NCBI RefSeq assembly: GCF_008801835.1
Contig: NZ_VZOW01000027.1
Coordinates: 1 to 64,000, forward strand
Reading direction: 5' to 3'
DNA from: Cupriavidus pauculus
Lineage (GTDB): Bacteria; Pseudomonadota; Gammaproteobacteria; Burkholderiales; Burkholderiaceae
Length of the DNA: 64,000 nucleotides
Shown: one piece after another, positions 16,958 through 26,200 of the stretch
Layout: each line of letters opens with the position of its first letter
Numbering within the stretch: position 1 is the stretch's first letter
The notes under the pieces: model-generated
The model's input: the letters and a program-made list of their open reading frames with translations, nothing else
What the model was told of the DNA's origin: nothing
Database searches by the model: none
Position numbers and translations under genes: made by a program

Positions 16958-17400
16958 GGTTGGGTACTCCGGTAGACATGAATGCGGTCGACCGCACGGG
17001 TGACGTCGGGCTCGCCATAGACCACATAGCGGTGATCGACCACGACGGCAGGAACCTTGGCGACGCCCAGCCCCCAAGCGTCGGCGATCCCCTGATAGGC
17101 ATCGGCAAGTTGCCGCTGCAAACCTGCACCGCCTTGAGCGAGACGTTGCCGGACGATGGCTTCGGCTTGCGCGGGATCAGCCGGAAGCTGTGCGCCGAGT
17201 GCGGCCTCCAGGTTGGCTGGTGCATCGAGCAGCACCACACGAATGCCGTTCGCGTTGCTCACTGGATGCTGCGTGTCGGTGAAGGCGATGACGTCAGCGG
17301 CTTGCGCGGATGAGAACACTAGCGCCGCGCACAGCCCGATCGCGCTGCAAAGCGCGCTGGCCGGATGTAGGGATGACAGGAATGAGAACGAAGGCATCAT
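16954..17400 (-). CDS. ICE transfer protein, TIGR03757/PFL_4709 family (TrbC/TraW-like)
   Basis: 148 residues with an N-terminal signal sequence (cleavage near SAQA). The rest is a thioredoxin-like alpha/beta region (VPAVVVDHRYVVYGEPDV) without CxxC, as in TraW/TrbC_Ftype proteins. Two consecutive ATG codons make the start ambiguous by one residue. It is followed at once by the TraU-like gene. Confidence 0.82.
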   Translation of the reverse strand: MMPSFSFLSSLHPASALCSAIGLCAALVFSSAQAADVIAFTDTQHPVSNANGIRVVLLDAPANLEAALGAQLPADPAQAEAIVRQRLAQGGAGLQRQLADAYQGIADAWGLGVAKVPAVVVDHRYVVYGEPDVTRAVDRIHVYRSTQP

Positions 17401-17487
17401 GGCACGCGATGGAGGGACGACAGGCTCAAGTCAATCGCAGGGTTGCTTGGCTCTCCAGCAAGAAACCGAATAGCGGGATTGCCGCAT

Positions 17488-18213
17488 TCAAGGCGGTGAT
17501 GCCGTCGCGCTGGTGTCGTGACCACTGGCAATCCAGTCGATCGCCGACAGTAAGGCATCCCCCTCGACGGGACCGGGCAGCAGAATCGTCTTGCCGGACT
17601 GGCGATCGCGCACTTGCAGGGTTGGCGTGGCCTTGATGCCGAGCTTCGCTGCCTCGGCAGCTTGATCCCGAATGGCAGAGTCGGGACGGTCGCTGCCGAG
17701 GCAGCGCTGCACATCGGGCGTGAGGTCGGGGTAAGGCACATCGGGCGGCAGGCCCTGGCCGTCGCCGCGGGTGTGCGTGTAAATCCACGCCACGGCTTTC
17801 CAGAAGGCGTCATGCCCGCCGATCTCGCCCGCACATTCCGCGATCCGCGCCTCGGCTGTAGCCACAGGATCGTGCATCGTCAGCGGCAGGTGCCGCCACT
17901 GCCAGTTCACTTCGGGATGGGCGTCGATCCAGCCTTTGAGCACCGGGAAGTAGGCCCGGCAGTACGGGCACTCCAGATCAGCGAATTCGACCACCGTAAA
18001 GCGGGCATCGGCACGACCATAGACCCATGGCGGCCCAGCGGGAGCTGGGGACTGCGTATCGGTCGACGCGGCCGATAGAGGTGTGGTGCTCGATGCCGCC
18101 TCACGCGTCGTCGTGTGGTGAGCTGCCCACCAGCCGGTGGTACCCAACAGAACAACCACGGCCAAGCCGGCCAGAACACGCGGACCAAATGGCACGAACG
18201 AGTGCTTGCGCAT
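17488..18213 (-). CDS. DsbA/DsbG-like thiol oxidoreductase of ICE
   Basis: 241 residues. An N-terminal membrane anchor (about 12-30) is followed by a thioredoxin fold with the active site CPYC (Cys 82, Cys 85) in VVEFADLECPYCRAYFP. The cis-Pro loop ATPTLQV is near residue 195. It is predicted to be tethered on the periplasmic side and to form or isomerise disulphides in the Cys-rich transfer proteins. The ATG at 18213 has AAGGAG and lies 12 bases after the traC stop. Confidence 0.85.
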   Translation of the reverse strand: MRKHSFVPFGPRVLAGLAVVVLLGTTGWWAAHHTTTREAASSTTPLSAASTDTQSPAPAGPPWVYGRADARFTVVEFADLECPYCRAYFPVLKGWIDAHPEVNWQWRHLPLTMHDPVATAEARIAECAGEIGGHDAFWKAVAWIYTHTRGDGQGLPPDVPYPDLTPDVQRCLGSDRPDSAIRDQAAEAAKLGIKATPTLQVRDRQSGKTILLPGPVEGDALLSAIDWIASGHDTSATASPP

Positions 18214-18225
18214 GGTGTTCTCCTT

Positions 18226-21105
18226 TCAAGCCAACGCATCGCGGGGGAGCGAGGCAATACCCCGCGCGCGGTCGATCTTCTCGGCCACCCTGACTGCCGC
18301 ATCCAGTTCGCTGATGCCGTACTGTTGCATCAACTCGAAACGCTCGGCCTTCTCCTCCGGTTCGGTCATCGCCATTGCGAGGTAGAGGCTCGGCGGCACG
18401 GCGCGGAACAAGACCTCCATTGACTTGGACAGGATCACGCCCTCGCTGAACTTGCCGGCCTCCTTGCGGGCCGACAGCATCAGCGCCTTCTGCGACGGAT
18501 TCAGTTCGCGGAAGCGTGCGATCTTCTCGACTTCGTCCGGGGGCATCGATAGGCAGATCCACCACTCGATCATGTTGAGCATCGGCTCGGCCGCCTTCGG
18601 CAAGTCGTCCAGATTCTGCGTAGCCAGCCAGAACCACGCGCCGAGCTTTCGCCACATCTTCGTGATCTTGACCACGTATGGCGCGAGTAGCGGATTCTTG
18701 GTGATGATGTGCCCTTCGTCGGTGACGTTGATGATCGGCCGGCCGAGGAACTGGTCGCGCTCGGCGATGTTGTTCACCGTGTTGATGAGGCTGATGTACG
18801 CGATGGAAAGCTGCGCGTTGTAGCCCTCTCGCGCGAAGGTCGCCAGATCGACGACCGTGATGTCGGCTTCCGGCCACGGCGTGCCGGGCCGATCGAACAT
18901 CTCGCCGTCGACGCCCTGGCAGAACAGGTTCATCGCGTCGGCCATTTCCAGCAGGCGGGTGCGCCGCATTTCCGGCAGCGTCGCGTCGTTGCCTCGCTCG
19001 CGCAGCGCGTCGCACACGTCGCGCGTGAGCACTGGGCGCTGATCGGCTACGCAACGCTGCGCGGCGTCGAGGATGCACTGGCGGATCAGGCTGCGGTCGG
19101 CGCGCGTCATCCGCGCTTCTTCCTTGTCCTCGCCGCCAGTAATCATCATCCGCGCAGTGATCTCCAGTTCACCGAGCACGTCGCGCTGTTCGTCGCCTTC
19201 GGTCGTGGCATCGGCCTCCTGTGCCTCGTCCAGCGCATCGGCATCGAGCGTCTGCACCTGGCTCGGCGTGGCGACAAGGCGCCACGCATCGGCAAACGGT
19301 GCGAGGCTCACGCCGGAGCCGGGTGCGAGCTTGACCCGGTGCACCGACAGACCCAACCGCGCCGCGAAGTCGCCGAATAAGCCGAACGAGTTGCCGGCCT
19401 CTACGATGAAAAGGCGGGGACGATAGATCGCGGTAATCTGGTTCAGGATGTTGTTGAGTGTGGCGCTCTTGCCGGAGCCGGTCGGCCCGAACAGGAACAA
19501 GTGCGCGTTCATTTGCCGGTCGAGACGGTTCAGCGGATCGAACGTGATGGGGCCGCCGCCGCGGTTGAAAAAGGTGATCCCCGGATGGCCCGTGCCTTGG
19601 CTGCGGCCCCAAACGGGTGCAAGGTTCGCCGCATGCTGTGCGAACATGAGTTGCGTGTACCACTGGCGCTTGTCGGCGGACGGATCGAATACCGCAGGCA
19701 ACCAGCGCAGATAGCTATTGAGCGGCGCGACTTCGTCTTCCTCGCGCACCGGCTGCACGCCTGCGTTGAGCATGACGTTGACCAGTTGCAGACCGCGTGC
19801 ATCGAGTTCGTCCATGTCGCGCCCACGCAGGTAGAACGCTACCGCACCACGGTACAGTTTGTGGGCGCTGCCGATCAGGCTGCGGACCTGTTGCACGTCC
19901 TGCCGGGTCTGCTCGGACGCGAGCGTTTCGCCGACCGACTTCTTGCTCAGGTGGTTGAGATGGGCTTCGAGCACATCCTGCGGCGTGGCGACGAGCGTCA
20001 GGCACAGCACCGTGTCCTCGGGCATCTGGTCCATCAGCGCATTGAGCGCGTCGCCCTTGCGCGTCTCGCCGGTCAGATGGCCGGTCGCCGGTGGCGTGCG
20101 CAGCCGATCCATCGAGATGACCCGATGCGGCATGCCGTCGAAGAGCCAGGTGCCGTTTGGCAGGTCCGAGTGCGGCTGGCCGAAGAACAGCCGCTGCGCG
20201 AAGTCGGTGCCGCTGGCCAGCTCGATTTCGCCATCCTCGTGTTCGTCCGGGTAGCGGGTGAGCGCGTAGAAACGCTCCCGATCCTCTGGCGTGTCGCCGA
20301 GCAGCGTCGGTGCCGGATTGAACCAGCGCAGCAGCCAGGCGTGGATGGCGGCTGCGTCAAGGTGCCTGGCCTTCACCCCTGCATTCGCTAGACCGCCCAT
20401 GAGCCGGTCGCAGATGGTAGTGAGTGCCTGCTCGGGCGTCTGGCCTCGACGGGCGTTGGCAACTGTGGGCGTGCGCCGGTAAACAACCATGCGCACGCGC
20501 TGCACCTGGCCGCGCCACGGCAGGCGCGTGACGGTCGTGTCCTCGAACAGACCGCCGGGCTTGGCGATCGCGCGCAGGTGATGCGCGAAGAACCGAAGGT
20601 AAAACGCGCTGAAAGCGCTGTCCTGCGCGCGGGGTCGCAGATAGGTCTGCAACGTGCCCAGATAATCATTGAAGTCCGGTTCGTCCTGTGCGTAGAACTG
20701 CACCACCCACGGATGCTCGTCGAACTCGTCAAACGAGTCCTGCAAGGCGTTTTCCACCGCGTCGCGGGCCCGCCACAGCCAGGTCATCTCGCGGCCCTCA
20801 GTGCCGATCGGCAGCAGCTCGAAAAAAGCGGCGACGGATTGCCCGTCGTCCAGCAGCATGCTCTTCGAGCCGGGCAGGTATTCGGCCCAAGGCAATAGAT
20901 CGACGAACGACGGCGCAACGTCGTAGAGCGCCTCGACGTCGGCCTGGGTCGCCGGCTTGCGCTTGCCACGACGCAAGGCCTCGCCAGGCGCGGGAATCCC
21001 ATGCGCGTTCAGCGTGGCAACGTGCCGCTCCCACGCATCCGGCACGCCGGCCACGGTGCCGGCGCGCGGGACGGTCTTGCGCGGCCAGGGCAGCGACCAC
21101 CGCAT
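18226..21105 (-). CDS. traC: conjugative transfer ATPase TraC/VirB4, TIGR03744 family
   Basis: 959 residues from the ATG at 21105, which overlaps the upstream stop by one base. Walker A reads FGPTGSGKSAT (about residue 540). A Walker B-type region with NVTDEGHIITK and the late LATQNLDDLPKA motif follow, as in VirB4 ATPases. It powers assembly of the conjugative pilus and channel at the inner membrane. A Glu/Asp-rich insert (DALDEAQEADATTEGDEQR) sits after Walker A. The size fits the PFL_4706 family. Confidence 0.92.
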   Translation of the reverse strand: MRWSLPWPRKTVPRAGTVAGVPDAWERHVATLNAHGIPAPGEALRRGKRKPATQADVEALYDVAPSFVDLLPWAEYLPGSKSMLLDDGQSVAAFFELLPIGTEGREMTWLWRARDAVENALQDSFDEFDEHPWVVQFYAQDEPDFNDYLGTLQTYLRPRAQDSAFSAFYLRFFAHHLRAIAKPGGLFEDTTVTRLPWRGQVQRVRMVVYRRTPTVANARRGQTPEQALTTICDRLMGGLANAGVKARHLDAAAIHAWLLRWFNPAPTLLGDTPEDRERFYALTRYPDEHEDGEIELASGTDFAQRLFFGQPHSDLPNGTWLFDGMPHRVISMDRLRTPPATGHLTGETRKGDALNALMDQMPEDTVLCLTLVATPQDVLEAHLNHLSKKSVGETLASEQTRQDVQQVRSLIGSAHKLYRGAVAFYLRGRDMDELDARGLQLVNVMLNAGVQPVREEDEVAPLNSYLRWLPAVFDPSADKRQWYTQLMFAQHAANLAPVWGRSQGTGHPGITFFNRGGGPITFDPLNRLDRQMNAHLFLFGPTGSGKSATLNNILNQITAIYRPRLFIVEAGNSFGLFGDFAARLGLSVHRVKLAPGSGVSLAPFADAWRLVATPSQVQTLDADALDEAQEADATTEGDEQRDVLGELEITARMMITGGEDKEEARMTRADRSLIRQCILDAAQRCVADQRPVLTRDVCDALRERGNDATLPEMRRTRLLEMADAMNLFCQGVDGEMFDRPGTPWPEADITVVDLATFAREGYNAQLSIAYISLINTVNNIAERDQFLGRPIINVTDEGHIITKNPLLAPYVVKITKMWRKLGAWFWLATQNLDDLPKAAEPMLNMIEWWICLSMPPDEVEKIARFRELNPSQKALMLSARKEAGKFSEGVILSKSMEVLFRAVPPSLYLAMAMTEPEEKAERFELMQQYGISELDAAVRVAEKIDRARGIASLPRDALA

Positions 21106-21548
21106 CAGTAGTCCTCCAGCCGTTCGCCCGGCATCGCGTACTGCACGCGCTGATACAGCGGAAAGACAGTCGTGTAGCCGGGCACCGGCACCGGGTCGGT
21201 GCCAGCCAGGTGCGGGAACACGTACATCATGAGGTCGGGGTTCGGCAGCCGATGAAACTGGCGGTAGATTTCGTTGGTAGCGTTGCGCGTGTAGGCCGCA
21301 TTGGCGGCGGGTGCGTTCTGCACGTCGGCGTCGGTCAGCGGGCGGCGTAGCCCCTGGCGCGCATCGAGCAACTGGCGTGCGGCCTGGCCGCCGCCCGCGC
21401 TGCCGCCGGTCTCCTGGTTCCACACATCGAGCATCGTGCTGTCGCCGTGCGGCAGCAGCTTCTCCTTGCTGGTCGCGCAGCCACCAAGCGCGATCAGCAT
21501 TGCGACGGCCAGCAGGCCGGTCGCGGCATCAGTCCAGATCCGGCGCAT
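21105..21548 (-). CDS. transfer-region lipoprotein, TIGR03751 family
   Basis: 147 residues from the ATG at 21548 (GGAGA upstream). The lipobox LGGC places the acylated Cys at residue 24. It ends YAMPGERLEDY and overlaps traC by one base and the upstream PFL_4705 gene by 20 bases. It is likely the small outer-membrane lipoprotein of the core complex (VirB7/TraV position). Confidence 0.85.
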   Translation of the reverse strand: MRRIWTDAATGLLAVAMLIALGGCATSKEKLLPHGDSTMLDVWNQETGGSAGGGQAARQLLDARQGLRRPLTDADVQNAPAANAAYTRNATNEIYRQFHRLPNPDLMMYVFPHLAGTDPVPVPGYTTVFPLYQRVQYAMPGERLEDY

Positions 21549-22980
21549 GGGCTTCTCCGATACGATGGTTGACCCGACGACCCTTGGGGTCGTAGTCGAT
21601 GTTGAGAGGATGGTCGAGATGCACGGCGACCTTGGCGCCGGGCTGCACGTAGATCGCGGCGAACGCCTGGCCGTAGAGCTTGTTGACCCACTGCGACATC
21701 TGCTCCACGCCACCGGCGAGGATGCGGCCCATTGCCTCGTTGCCCGAGATACCCACGGTGCCGAGCGTCTGGCCGTTGCCGCCGCTGACGAAGGAGTAGT
21801 TGTTGTCGCCCTTGGGGATGAGCGCTGCCGCGCCCGCGCCAGCGGCGGTGATGAGCGCCTGCGAACCGAGGTACTGCTCGGCATTGCTGCGCCGCTCGCC
21901 GGACACGCACGGAATACCGTAGGGGTCGCTGATCCAGCCGAGGGCGCCCTGAATGGTGTTGGTGCTGCCGTTCTGGCTGCTGCTGTTGCTGGTGTTGCCG
22001 TTGGCGTTGCCCGAGTCCTCTGGTACGGTGCGGATCGTGCCGTCCTGGAACACGAAAGTGACCGAGCGAATCTGTCCGCGCACGCACGAGAGCGTCCAGT
22101 CGCCCGAGGCGGTGCCGCTGACCACGGCGCCGGCCACATCGGGAATGTCGATGCCGTTTGCCGTGAGGTTGTCCGGGCCGATCAGCACCTTGAACGGATA
22201 CGGGTCGTTGACGGTTCCGTCGATCGGCACGCGGCCGATTAGCGCGGTCATGGCGACCGAGCCCATCAGCGTGGCGTTCGTTGGTACGGTGTAGACCGGC
22301 TTCGCGGGCCTGCCAACGGCCTTATCCCCGGCATCGGCCACCGTGTCCGCCGCGTTGTCGAGCGTCTTCTGCGCGGGACCGAAACTGGTCGGAAAGCTCG
22401 GCCCCTTGCCGTTGTTGCCGTTCTTCGTGTCGGGCTTGGTATCGTCGGGCTCCACCCAGCGCGTGCCGCCAGAGCTGGCACTGAAGTTCTTGCCGTCGCC
22501 GTCCTGAAGTCCAAGGCCGACCGGTAGATCGGCCTGATTGCCCTTGCCGGTGAGACCGTCCAGGCGCTTCTGCACGTCCTGCAACAGGCCCTGTGTCTGC
22601 TGACGGTCGCTGGAGACCTGATCGCGGTCCTGTTGCAGACGGCTACGCTCGCCGTCGAGCGCACTCTGGATGCGCTGGTCGATCGCGCTCTCGCGGGCGC
22701 GCAAGCGGTCGTTTTCGGTCTTGGCGTTCTTGTTGTCGTTGAGCGAGGTCTGCAATTCGTTGCGCAGTTGCTTGACCTGCGCGACCAGCGTGGCGACAGT
22801 ATCGCGTGGCGTGTCGCCCTCGATCCCCAGCGCCTTCATTTCTTCGGGTGTGAGCTGGCTGGCCGCCGTCGGTGACGAAGACTTGGTGCCCGAACTACCG
22901 GAAAAGAGCTTGATGCCGACGAGCACGATGACCAGCGCCATTGGGATCATCAGCCACTTGAGCAGGCCGTTACTTTTCAT
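21529..22980 (-). CDS. ICE transfer protein, TIGR03752/PFL_4705 family (TraB/VirB10-like)
   Basis: 483 residues. One N-terminal membrane anchor (about 8-27) is followed by a long coiled coil (about 55-145) and a Pro/Gly linker. The C-terminal domain has the VirB10/TrbI core (NATLMGSVAMTALIGRVPID...IYVQPGAKVAVHLDHPL). It spans inner to outer membrane in the type IV secretion core. Ten bases overlap the preceding gene. Confidence 0.88.
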   Translation of the reverse strand: MKSNGLLKWLMIPMALVIVLVGIKLFSGSSGTKSSSPTAASQLTPEEMKALGIEGDTPRDTVATLVAQVKQLRNELQTSLNDNKNAKTENDRLRARESAIDQRIQSALDGERSRLQQDRDQVSSDRQQTQGLLQDVQKRLDGLTGKGNQADLPVGLGLQDGDGKNFSASSGGTRWVEPDDTKPDTKNGNNGKGPSFPTSFGPAQKTLDNAADTVADAGDKAVGRPAKPVYTVPTNATLMGSVAMTALIGRVPIDGTVNDPYPFKVLIGPDNLTANGIDIPDVAGAVVSGTASGDWTLSCVRGQIRSVTFVFQDGTIRTVPEDSGNANGNTSNSSSQNGSTNTIQGALGWISDPYGIPCVSGERRSNAEQYLGSQALITAAGAGAAALIPKGDNNYSFVSGGNGQTLGTVGISGNEAMGRILAGGVEQMSQWVNKLYGQAFAAIYVQPGAKVAVHLDHPLNIDYDPKGRRVNHRIGEAHAPDLD

Positions 22981-23890
22981 CGCGACCTCCTTCGGCCTGG
23001 CCGGCCGCCGCCGCGGGCGGCAGGTTCACCATGGGGTCGATGGGCGCGACCGCCGGCAGTAGCGACTCGGCCAGGCCGTGGCTGCGGGTAACCAGATAGA
23101 GCACGGTGGTATCGGTGGATTGCCCCGCTGGTCCCAGGGTCGGGTGCTGGAACGTCGCCGCCACGAAGTCGCCCTGAAGCGCGCGCGGATCGAGGTCGAG
23201 CCAGCGACCGGCGGTATTGGTGAGTTGCACCGCCGTCACCCACTGGTCTTCGAGCCGCCACGCGCCGAGCGCGCGCGCTCGCACGGGCAGCGTCGGCAGC
23301 AAGGTGTCCAGGGCAAGGCCGCGGCGCAGGTTGGCCCGTCCGATGCCGGCGATCGGCTCCACCGTGCGCAACGGCGCGTAGAGGTTCTGCGCGGCGTAGC
23401 GTGTCAGCACGACGGGAATCGGCGTCTCGCGCGTGGCGACGGGCTTGCCGGACGTGCCAGAGCTATCGTCGGCATCGTCTGCTGGCGTCGTGACCTTGCT
23501 GCCGTACCGCGTCGTGGGGGCTTCGTCTTCTACGATGCGCACCGGCTCCAGCGGAGTTTGGCTGTCTTTTGCCGGCGTGGCGGCAATGTCGATCAGGATC
23601 AGCGCGCCGGATTCCACGTCCTGCAACTGCAACCGGGTCGGCGCGATTGCGTCGCTCGCGCGCAGATAGATCGCACCGCCCGCGCTTTGTACGCGCAGGT
23701 GGTCGGCGATGTCCGGTGTCACGCCAACGCGCACGTTGCGGTCGATGAACACCACGCGCTCCTGACCGACGACGAGCGGTACGGCTAACGGCAGGCGTGC
23801 CCAGTGCAGGATTTCGACAGCATGGCCAATGGAGGCAAGCCCCAGGCTCAGGGCGACGCCGGCCAGGGCCGACAGGACAAGGCGCTTCAT
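22970..23890 (-). CDS. ICE transfer protein, TIGR03749/PFL_4704 family (TraK/VirB9-like)
   Basis: 306 residues with a signal peptide ending GHAVE. The N-terminal half is beta-rich with the typical WARLPLAVPLVVGQERVVFI opening. A Ser/Asp-rich linker follows, then a C-terminal TraK-like region. It would form the outer-membrane core ring with the TraB-like and lipoprotein partners encoded next to it. Confidence 0.88.
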   Translation of the reverse strand: MKRLVLSALAGVALSLGLASIGHAVEILHWARLPLAVPLVVGQERVVFIDRNVRVGVTPDIADHLRVQSAGGAIYLRASDAIAPTRLQLQDVESGALILIDIAATPAKDSQTPLEPVRIVEDEAPTTRYGSKVTTPADDADDSSGTSGKPVATRETPIPVVLTRYAAQNLYAPLRTVEPIAGIGRANLRRGLALDTLLPTLPVRARALGAWRLEDQWVTAVQLTNTAGRWLDLDPRALQGDFVAATFQHPTLGPAGQSTDTTVLYLVTRSHGLAESLLPAVAPIDPMVNLPPAAAAGQAEGGRDEK

Positions 23891-24621
23891 GGGGTGTCTC
23901 CCTGTGGGTGGTCCGCCGTAGTGGTGGTGACCGGCGAGCTAGCAGGCGTGGCGAGCGGCCCACTGATGGGCGTGCTGGCCGGGGTTGGAGCCGGCGCGGC
24001 TTCGATGCGCTGCGGCGTGCCCGCGTAGCAGTCGAGCGCGAGGCCGAACGGGTTGTGCTCAGGATCGATGTCCATGCGCACGACCTTCAACGGATAGCGC
24101 ACGAGCGCACGCTTGACCTGGTCGCCGCCGTAATACTCGTCCGCAGTCACGTCGAGCGTCACGATCCAGTCGTTGTTGGAGATGACCTTGACGCGCGTGG
24201 CCGGGTCGTCGCCATAGCCTCGGCCGGGAATCTCGTAGATGCCACGCACACGCTGACGCAGTTCGCCGTTGCTGCGCCGGTATTCGTAATCCTGTTGCAG
24301 GAAGGCGCGGCAACCCGGCGTGAGATAAGCCGACAGCGCGTTCAGGTTGCGCGGATAGTCTGCCTCGCCATCCGTGGGCCAGCGCTGAAGTTGTTGCCAG
24401 ATGTAGAAACTGAAGGCATACACGCTCTCGGGAGGCACATCCCACCAGCGGCGCACGCTGCCCGAGCGCAGGTCGGGCGGGACGTGAATCGTGAGATTTT
24501 TCGGGGCACTCCACCAGCCGAAGGCGAGCAGCAGCGCCACCACAAACAGCGCGCCGGCCGCAAGCCGCAGCGTCTTGACATGCGCCTGCAGGTATTCGAT
24601 CTCGTTGCGGAAGCGGCTCAT
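23887..24621 (-). CDS. ICE transfer protein, TIGR03746/PFL_4703 family (TraE/VirB8-like)
   Basis: 244 residues from the ATG at 24621 with GGAG upstream. It has one membrane helix (about 20-40) and a periplasmic NTF2-like domain with WWDVPPESVYAFSFYIWQQL, as in TraE/VirB8 scaffolds. The C-terminal tail is a Pro/Thr-rich low-complexity stretch. The 4-base overlaps on both sides show a tightly coupled operon. Confidence 0.88.
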   Translation of the reverse strand: MSRFRNEIEYLQAHVKTLRLAAGALFVVALLLAFGWWSAPKNLTIHVPPDLRSGSVRRWWDVPPESVYAFSFYIWQQLQRWPTDGEADYPRNLNALSAYLTPGCRAFLQQDYEYRRSNGELRQRVRGIYEIPGRGYGDDPATRVKVISNNDWIVTLDVTADEYYGGDQVKRALVRYPLKVVRMDIDPEHNPFGLALDCYAGTPQRIEAAPAPTPASTPISGPLATPASSPVTTTTADHPQGDTP

Positions 24622-25043
24622 GAAGCACTCCGGGCGGAAGAGCGTGCACTGGCCAAGCGCCGGGTGGTCCAGCAGCCCGAGCGGGTGATGAGGGTTCGTC
24701 CGCCCATCAGCGCCGCCAACGCTGGGTAGCGCAAGGCGAGCCACCACTGAAGCTGGCGGTAGAGCCAGGTATCGGGCCGGCCTCGTTTCTGCCGCCGCAG
24801 AAAGCCGCCACCGGCAAAGACGCCCAGCGCGATGCCGGCCACGATCAACGTCGGCACCATGGCGATGCTGCGCGTGACCCAGGCCAGCGGCAGGCCGAGC
24901 GCCAGTCCGGCCGCAGCCGACAGGCCGGTGCAGATCCACAGCTCGTCGGCGGTCAGCCCGCGCACGACCACCGGCTGGCGGTTCAGCCGGTGCGGCAGGA
25001 AAATGACGAGCCCGTCTTGCAGGCTTTCCGATGCGGCGGCCAT
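24618..25043 (-). CDS. transfer-region membrane protein, TIGR03750 family (TraL/VirB3-like)
   Basis: 141 residues: FLPHRLNRQPVVVRGLTADEL, then two membrane helices (about 38-58 and 62-82), then WLYRQLQWWLALRYP. This is the pattern of VirB3/TraL-type inner-membrane proteins that work with the VirB4 ATPase. The C-terminal 25 residues are Arg/Ser-rich and less typical. Confidence 0.85.
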   Translation of the reverse strand: MAAASESLQDGLVIFLPHRLNRQPVVVRGLTADELWICTGLSAAAGLALGLPLAWVTRSIAMVPTLIVAGIALGVFAGGGFLRRQKRGRPDTWLYRQLQWWLALRYPALAALMGGRTLITRSGCWTTRRLASARSSARSAS

Positions 25044-25055
25044 GAGTCGCCGTCC

Positions 25056-25424
25056 TTACAGAACACCGGTGGCCTTGGTCAGCAGCCAGATGCCGACCAC
25101 GAGCAAGATGGCGCCCACGGCCACCGTCAGGCCGAACTGTCCCCAGGTGGCGCGGCCGGTGTGGATTTCCGAATAGCGGGTGTAGGCGTGGTAGCAGACG
25201 CCGATGAACATCGAGGCGACGACGAGCAGCGCGATCAGCATCACGATGTCGTAGCCGTAGTTCTGGAGCGTCTGGATGATGCCGCTGCCCTGGCCGCGCG
25301 AGGGATCTTCCATGGTCGGCAGGCCGGCTGGAAACGCCGACAGCGGCATGGCGGCGAAGATCAGCGGGACGAATGGCGCGATGACGCGCGTGGCGGTGCG
25401 ATGGAGAGTGAGATGAGTGCTCAT
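25056..25424 (-). CDS. ICE membrane protein, TIGR03745/PFL_4702 family (pilin-like)
   Basis: 122 residues. A long signal-like N-terminus (to about 32) is followed by a short mature region with two hydrophobic helices separated by a small polar loop (YTRYSEIHTGRATW). The size and two-helix design resemble TrbC/TraA-type pilins. It is probably the pilus subunit or a close partner. Confidence 0.85.
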   Translation of the reverse strand: MSTHLTLHRTATRVIAPFVPLIFAAMPLSAFPAGLPTMEDPSRGQGSGIIQTLQNYGYDIVMLIALLVVASMFIGVCYHAYTRYSEIHTGRATWGQFGLTVAVGAILLVVGIWLLTKATGVL

Positions 25425-25446
25425 GGCAGTACGGCCTTTCGAGGAA

Positions 25447-25686
25447 TCAGGACAGGAGGAAGAAGGTCAGCACCACGTACATCGCGAGAAATCGCACGAC
25501 GACACCGAGGAACTGACGTTGGGAGAGGCGTTGCTCGGCCCAGCCGACGTAGGCGGTTCGCATGGCCCAAACGCCCCACAGCAGGAGCACGGCGAACACG
25601 ATGCTGAGCACGACCGTGGAGACAGCCGCGGGAGTGAAACCGCCGTTGGCCTGAAAGGCGGTGACTTGATCGGCGGAAGGCGTCAT
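25447..25686 (-). CDS. ICE membrane protein, TIGR03758/PFL_4701 family
   Basis: 79 residues with two membrane helices (about 20-42 and 58-78) and a short loop WAEQRLSQRQFLG. The family is small and specific to these ICEs; its role is not established. It overlaps the upstream RAQPRD gene by 4 bases. Confidence 0.85.
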   Translation of the reverse strand: MTPSADQVTAFQANGGFTPAAVSTVVLSIVFAVLLLWGVWAMRTAYVGWAEQRLSQRQFLGVVVRFLAMYVVLTFFLLS

Positions 25687-26048
25687 GGCTTCGACGCCTC
25701 CTTACCGTCGTCGGCACTACCGCGCACGTAGTCGCCCGCGAGAGGCACGGGATCGCGCGGCTGGGCGCGCTGGGGAACGAGGTAATCCTGCACGCCGGCG
25801 CGGACCCGCTTCACGTCCTCACGCAGACGTGCATAGTCGAAGTGGTAGCGGGCCCGCTCCTGGGGCGACACATCGGCCGCGTGCTCGGCGAGCCGGTTAA
25901 CCAGTTCGAGCTGGCGCGCGAGCGCGGCGAGCTGCTCGCGCTCGGTCGCATCGTCTGCGGCGACAGCCGGTGGCAGTCCCGAAACGACGAGCAGCACCGC
26001 GGCGAAGGCGTGGCGCCAGGTCGGTGGGTAGCTGGAAAGGGAAGCCAT
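25683..26048 (-). CDS. RAQPRD-family ICE protein
   Basis: 121 residues from the ATG at 26048 (GGAG 9 bases upstream); a GTG 30 bases earlier is less likely. It has a signal peptide ending AVAA, a helical body, and the family signature RAQPRDPVPLAGDY near the C-terminus. It is a predicted periplasmic protein found in the transfer region of this ICE class, function unknown. It is the first gene after a 150-base gap, so a promoter may lie there. Confidence 0.88.
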   Translation of the reverse strand: MASLSSYPPTWRHAFAAVLLVVSGLPPAVAADDATEREQLAALARQLELVNRLAEHAADVSPQERARYHFDYARLREDVKRVRAGVQDYLVPQRAQPRDPVPLAGDYVRGSADDGKEASKP

Positions 26049-26200
26049 CGTGCCGTGCTCCGGGGATGCGGATGGCACGATGCTGAGGTGGCGCGGAAAC
26101 CCGCGCCGTAAACAATCGGGACTAGATCGCCACCGCTTTAGTCACGGCTGTATTCAATAGCCCTCGTCTTGAGTATCTTGGCTTTCTGAGATGCGCTCCA
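26049..26200 (-). promoter_or_regulatory. gap in transfer operon with shared TATTCAATAG motif
   Basis: The only sizeable break inside the transfer gene cluster. It contains TATTCAATAG (26151-26160), exactly repeated before alpA at 61612-61621. A second transfer promoter under the same control as alpA is a reasonable guess; no -35/-10 pair is convincing. Confidence 0.35.
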